NCBI GenBank assembly: GCA_032718475.1
Contig: JAUCBJ010007674.1
Coordinates: 44,828 to 108,827, forward strand
DNA length: 64,000 bases
Source of the DNA: Nemertoderma westbladi
Lineage: Eukaryota; Xenacoelomorpha; Nemertodermatida; Nemertodermatidae
Direction: 5' to 3'
The position numbers and the translations under genes were made by a program. Below are positions 58,645 through 64,000 of this stretch, in pieces. The notes under the pieces are model-generated. The model did no database searches, was not told where the DNA came from, and saw only the letters and a list, made by a program, of their open reading frames with translations. How positions within the stretch are numbered: position 1 is the first letter of the stretch; every line of letters starts with the position of its first letter.

Positions 58645-61600
58645 AAACACACTTAGATCACCACCAGATAACTTTGTGTATTAGGTAGTCCTACTGACTG
58701 CCTACATTATAATAAACACACTTAGATCACCACCAGATAACTTTGTGTCTTAGGTAGGCCTACTGACAGCCTACATTATAATAAACACACTTAGATCACC
58801 ACCAGGTAACTTTGTGTGTTAGGTAGGCCTACTGACTGCCTACATTATAATAAACACACTTAGATCACCACCAGATAACTTTGTGTCTTAGGTAGGCCTA
58901 CTGACTGCCTACATTATAATAAACACACTTAGATCACCACCAGATAACTTTGTGTCTTAGGTAGGCCTACTGACAGCCTACATTATAATAAACACACTTA
59001 GATCACCACCAGGTAACTTTGTGTCTTAGGTAGGCCTACTGACTGCCTACATTATAATAAACACACTTAGATCACCACCAGGTAACTTTGTGTCTTAGGT
59101 AGGCCTACTGACAGCCTACATTATAATAAACACACTTAGATCACCACCAGATAACTTTGTGTCTTAGGTAGGCCTACTGACTGCCTACATTATAATAAAC
59201 ACACTTAGATCACCACCAGATAACTTTGTATCTTAGGTAGGCCTACTGACTGCCTACATTATAATAAACACACTTAGATCACCACCAGATAACTTTGTGT
59301 ATTAGGTAGGCCTACTGACTGCCTACATTATAATAAACACACTTAGATCACCACCAGGTAACTTTGTGTATTAGGTAGTCCTACTGACAGCCTACATTAT
59401 AATAAATACACTTAGATCACCACCAGATTAACTTTGTGTCTTAGGTAGTCCTACTGACTGCCTACATTATAATAAACACACTTAGATCACCACCAGGTAA
59501 CTTTGTGTCTTAGGTAGGCCTACTGACAGCCTACATTATAATAAACACACTTAGATCACCACCAGGTAACTTTGTGTCTTAGGTAGGCCTACTGACTGCC
59601 TACATTATAATAAACACACTTAGATCACCACCAGATAACTTTGTATCTTAGGTAGGCCTACTGACTGCCTACATTATAATAAACACACTTAGATCACCAC
59701 CAGATAACTTTGTGTATTAGGTAGGCCTACTGACTGCCTACATTATAATAAACACACTTAGATCACCACCAGGTAACTTTGTGTATTAGGTAGTCCTACT
59801 GACAGCCTACATTATAATAAATACACTTAGATCACCACCAGATTAACTTTGTGTCTTAGGTAGTCCTACTGACTGCCTACATTATAATAAACACACTTAG
59901 ATCACCACCAGATAACTTTGTGTCTTAGGTAGGCCTACTGACTGCCTACATTATAATAAACACACTTAGATCACCACCAGGTAACTTTGTGTCTTAGGTA
60001 GGCCTACTGACAGCCTACATTATAATAAATACACTTAGATCACCACCAGATTAACTTTGTGTCTTAGGTAGTCCTACTGACTGCCTACATTATAATAAAC
60101 ACACTTAGATCACCACCAGGTAACTTTGTGTCTTAGGTAGGCCTACTGACAGCCTACATTATAATAAACACACTTAGATCACCACCAGGTAACTTTGTGT
60201 CTTAGGTAGGCCTACTGACTGCCTACATTATAATAAACACACTTAGATCACCACCAGATAACTTTGTATCTTAGGTAGGCCTACTGACTGCCTACATTAT
60301 AATTAACACACTTAGATCACCACCAGATAACTTTGTGTATTAGGTAGGCCTACTGACTGCCTACATTATAATAAACACACTTAGATCACCACCAGGTAAC
60401 TTTGTGTATTAGGTAGTCCTACTGACTGCCTACATTATAATAAACACACTTAGATCACCACCAGATAACTTTGTGTCTTAGGTAGGCCTACTGACTGACA
60501 ACATTATAATAAACACACTTAGATCACCACCAGATAACTTTGTATCTTAGGTAGTCCTACTGACTGCCTACATTATAATAAACACACTTAGATCACCACC
60601 AGATAACTTTGTGTATTAGGTAGGCCTACTGACTGCCTACATTTATTAATCACACTTAGATCACCACCAGGTAACTTTGTGTCTTAGGTAGGCCTACTGA
60701 CAGCCTACATTATAATAAACACACTTAGATCACCACCAGGTAACTTTGTGTCTTAGGTAGGCCTACTGACTGCCTACATTATAATAAACACACTTAGATC
60801 ACCACCAGATAACTTTGTATCTTAGGTAGGCCTACTGACTGCCTACATTATAATAAACACACTTAGATCACCACCAGATAACTTTGTGTATTAGGTAGGC
60901 CTACTGACTGCCTACATTATAATAAACACACTTAGATCACCACCAGGTAACTTTGTGTATTAGGTAGTCCTACTGACTGCCTACATTATAATAAACACAC
61001 TTAGATCACCACCAGATAACTTTGTGTCTTAGGTAGGCCTACTGACTGCCTACATTATAATAAACACACTTAGATCACCACCAGATAACTTTGTGTCTTA
61101 GGTAGGCCTACTGACTGCCTACATTATAATAAACACACTTAGATCACCACCAGATAACTTTGTGTCTTAGGTAGGCCTACTGACTGCCTACATTATAATA
61201 AACACACTTAGATCACCACCAGATAACTTTGTGTCTTAGGTAGGCCTACTGACTGCCTACATTATAATAAACACACTTAGATCACCACCAGGTAACTTTG
61301 TGTATTAGGTAGGCCTACTGACTGCCTACATTATAATAAACACACTTAGATCACCACCAGGTAACTTTGTGTATTAGGTAGTCCTACTGACTGCCTACAT
61401 TATAATAAACACACTTAGATCACCACCAGATAACTTTGTGTCTTAGGTAGGCCTACTGACTGCCTACATTATAATAAACACACTTAGATCACCACCAGAT
61501 AACTTTGTGTCTTAGGTAGTCCTACTGACTGCCTACATTATAATAAACACACTTAGATCACCACCAGATAACTTTGTGTCTTAGGTAGGCCTACTGACTG

Positions 61601-64000
61601 CCTACATTATAATAAACACACTTAGATCACCACCAGGTAACTTTGTGTCTTAGGTAGGCCTACTGACTGCCTACATTATAATAAACACACTTAGATCACC
61701 ACCAGATAACTTTGTGTCTTAGGTAGGCCTACTGACTGCCTACATTATAATAAACACACTTAGATCACCACCAGATAACTTTGTGTATTAGGTAGGCCTA
61801 CTGACTGCCTACATTATAATAAACACACTTAGATCACCACCAGATAACTTTGTGTCTTAGGTAGGCCTACTGACTGCCTACATTATAATAAACACACTTA
61901 GATCACCACCAGATAACTTTGTGTATTAGGTAGGCCTACTGACTGCCTACATTATAATAAACACACTTAGATCACCACCAGATAACTTTGTGTCTTAGGT
62001 AGGCCTACTGACTGCCTACATTATAATAAACACACTTAGATCACCACCAGATAACTTTGTGTCTTAGGTAGGCCTACTGACTGCCTACATTATAATAAAC
62101 ACACTTAGATCACCACCAGATAACTTTGTGTCTTAGGTAGGCCTACTGACTGCCTACATTATAATAAACACACTTAGATCACCACCAGATAACTTTGTGT
62201 CTTAGGTAGGCCTACTGACTGCCTACATTATAATAAACACACTTAGATCACCACCAGATAACTTTGTGTCTTAGGTAGGCCTACTGACTGCCTACATTAT
62301 AATAAACACACTTAGATCACCACCAGATAACTTTGTGTATTAGGTAGGCCTACTGACTGCCTACATTATAATAAACACACTTAGATCACCACCAGATAAC
62401 TTTGTGTATTAGGTAGTCCTACTGACTGCCTACATTATAATAAACACACTTAGATCACCACCAGATAACTTTGTGTCTTAGGTAGGCCTACTGACTGCCT
62501 ACATTATAATAAACACACTTAGATCACCACCAGATAACTTTGTGTCTTAGGTAGGCCTACTGACTGCCTACATTATAATAAACACACTTAGATCACCACC
62601 AGATAACTTTGTGTCTTAGGTAGGCCTACTGACTGCCTACATTATAATAAACACACTTAGATCACCACCAGATAACTTTGTGTCTTAGGTAGGCCTACTG
62701 ACTGCCTACATTATAATAAACACACTTAGATCACCACCAGATAACTTTGTGTCTTAGGTAGGCCTACTGACTGCCTACATTATAATAAACACACTTAGAT
62801 CACCACCAGATAACTTTGTGTCTTAGGTAGGCCTACTGACTGCCTACATTATAATAAACACACTTAGATCACCACCAGATAACTTTGTGTATTAGGTAGT
62901 CCTACTGACTGCCTACATTATAATAAACACACTTAGATCACCACCAGATAACTTTGTGTCTTAGGTAGGCCTACTGACTGCCTACATTATAATAAACACA
63001 CTTAGATCACCACCAGATAACTTTGTGTCTTAGGTAGTCCTACTGACTGCCTACATTATAATAAACACACTTAGATCACCACCAGATAACTTTGTGTCTT
63101 AGGTAGGCCTACTGACTGCCTACATTATAATAAACACACTTAGATCACCACCAGATAACTTTGTGTCTTAGGTAGGCCTACTGACTGCCTACATTATAAT
63201 AAACACACTTAGATCACCACCAGATAACTTTGTGTCTTAGGTAGGCCTACTGACTGCCTACATTATAATAAACACACTTAGATCACCACCAGATAACTTT
63301 GTGTCTTAGGTAGGCCTACTGACTGCCTACATTATAATAAACACACTTAGATCACCACCAGGTAACTTTGTGTCTTAGGTAGGCCTACTGACTGCCTACA
63401 TTATAATAAACACACTTAGATCACCACCAGATAACTTTGTGTCTTAGGTAGGCCTACTGACTGCCTACATTATAATAAACACACTTAGATCACCACCAGG
63501 TAACTTTGTGTCTTAGGTAGGCCTACTGACTGCCTACATTATAATAAACACACTTAGATCACCACCAGATAACTTTGTGTCTTAGGTAGGCCTACTGACT
63601 GCCTACATTATAATAAACACACTTAGATCACCACCAGATAACTTTGTGTCTTAGGTAGGCCTACTGACTGCCTACATTATAATAAACACACTTAGATCAC
63701 CACCAGATAACTTTGTGTCTTAGGTAGGCCTACTGACTGCCTACATTATAATAAACACACTTAGATCACCACCAGATAACTTTGTGTCTTAGGTAGGCCT
63801 ACTGACTGCCTACATTATAATAAACACACTTAGATCACCACCAGATAACTTTGTGTCTTAGGTAGTCCTACTGACTGCCTACATTATAATAAACACACTT
63901 AGATCACCACCAGATAACTTTGTGTCTTAGGTAGGCCTACTGACTGCCTACATTATAATAAACACACTTAGATCACCACCAGGTAACTTTGTGTCTTAGG
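58645..64000. repeat. 69-bp tandem satellite, about 78 copies, runs off right edge
   Basis: A unit of 69 bp containing CTTAGATCACCACCAGATAA, then CTTTGTGTCTTAGGTAGG, then CCTACTGACTGCCTACATTA and TAATAAACACA. Variants are CCAGATAAC/CCAGGTAAC, GTGTCTTAG/GTGTATTAG/GTATCTTAG, GGCCTAC/GTCCTAC, ACTGACTGCC/ACTGACAGCC, and a 70-bp form with GATTAAC and AATACAC. Variants are mixed on the left (58.6-60.9 kb) and more uniform on the right. GTAGGC...GCCTAC forms a short inverted repeat in each unit. Confidence 0.97.

Overview
The window is nuclear DNA of an animal, most likely a marine invertebrate. It holds spliced genes with GT-AG introns, a muscle-type immunoglobulin (Ig) repeat gene, a ShKT-domain gene, several LINE retrotransposons, nonautonomous DNA transposons and AT-rich intergenic DNA. 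The palindrome TAGGCCTA is very common. I cannot name the species. Two sites carry a cDNA/gDNA amplification adapter (40516-40568 and 49510-49535), so the contig was probably built from amplified DNA. Linkage across those two points is not safe.

Layout. 1-14932 is one array of a 43-bp satellite that enters from the left edge. 15398-16670 is a DNA-transposon remnant with long inverted ends. 16960-18360 is the decayed 3' end of an R2-like retrotransposon. 18708-28800 (minus) is the 3' part of an Ig-repeat gene: nine exons encode four I-set Ig domains, each split by an intron after the W-x-K-D/N-G strand. Its introns hold a 40-bp array, a 67-bp array, and a LINE (24437-27565) that itself contains a piggyBac-like element (25982-27145). 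28917-39384 is mainly tandem arrays of 81, 22, 28, 18 and 42 bp units. Right of the first adapter come a degraded LINE, a CpG-rich stretch, a 50-bp array running directly into a ShKT exon (44343-44600), a 2-kb inverted-repeat element, a further ShKT exon (48229-48285) and a 56-bp perfect palindrome. Right of the second adapter lie a THAP-type transposase fragment (49536-51075) facing a SWIM/YqaJ fragment (51060-51711, minus), a LINE copy carrying the endonuclease (53087-55135), another LINE scrap (56931-57177) and a 69-bp satellite running off the right edge.

Tandem arrays occupy about half of the window. The most striking pattern is that three of them are built from exon-intron junctions. 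The 40-bp unit is the end of an Ig exon plus its GTGAGT donor. The 67-bp unit is an acceptor plus the first 61 nt of another Ig exon. The 50-bp unit is an acceptor plus the start of the ShKT exon. In both acceptor arrays the exon-derived part also supplies a CTAAC branch-point-like string for the next acceptor, so each unit looks like a complete minimal 3' splice site. Dozens of nearly identical splice sites therefore lie next to three real ones, and using the wrong one generally shifts the frame or reaches a stop.
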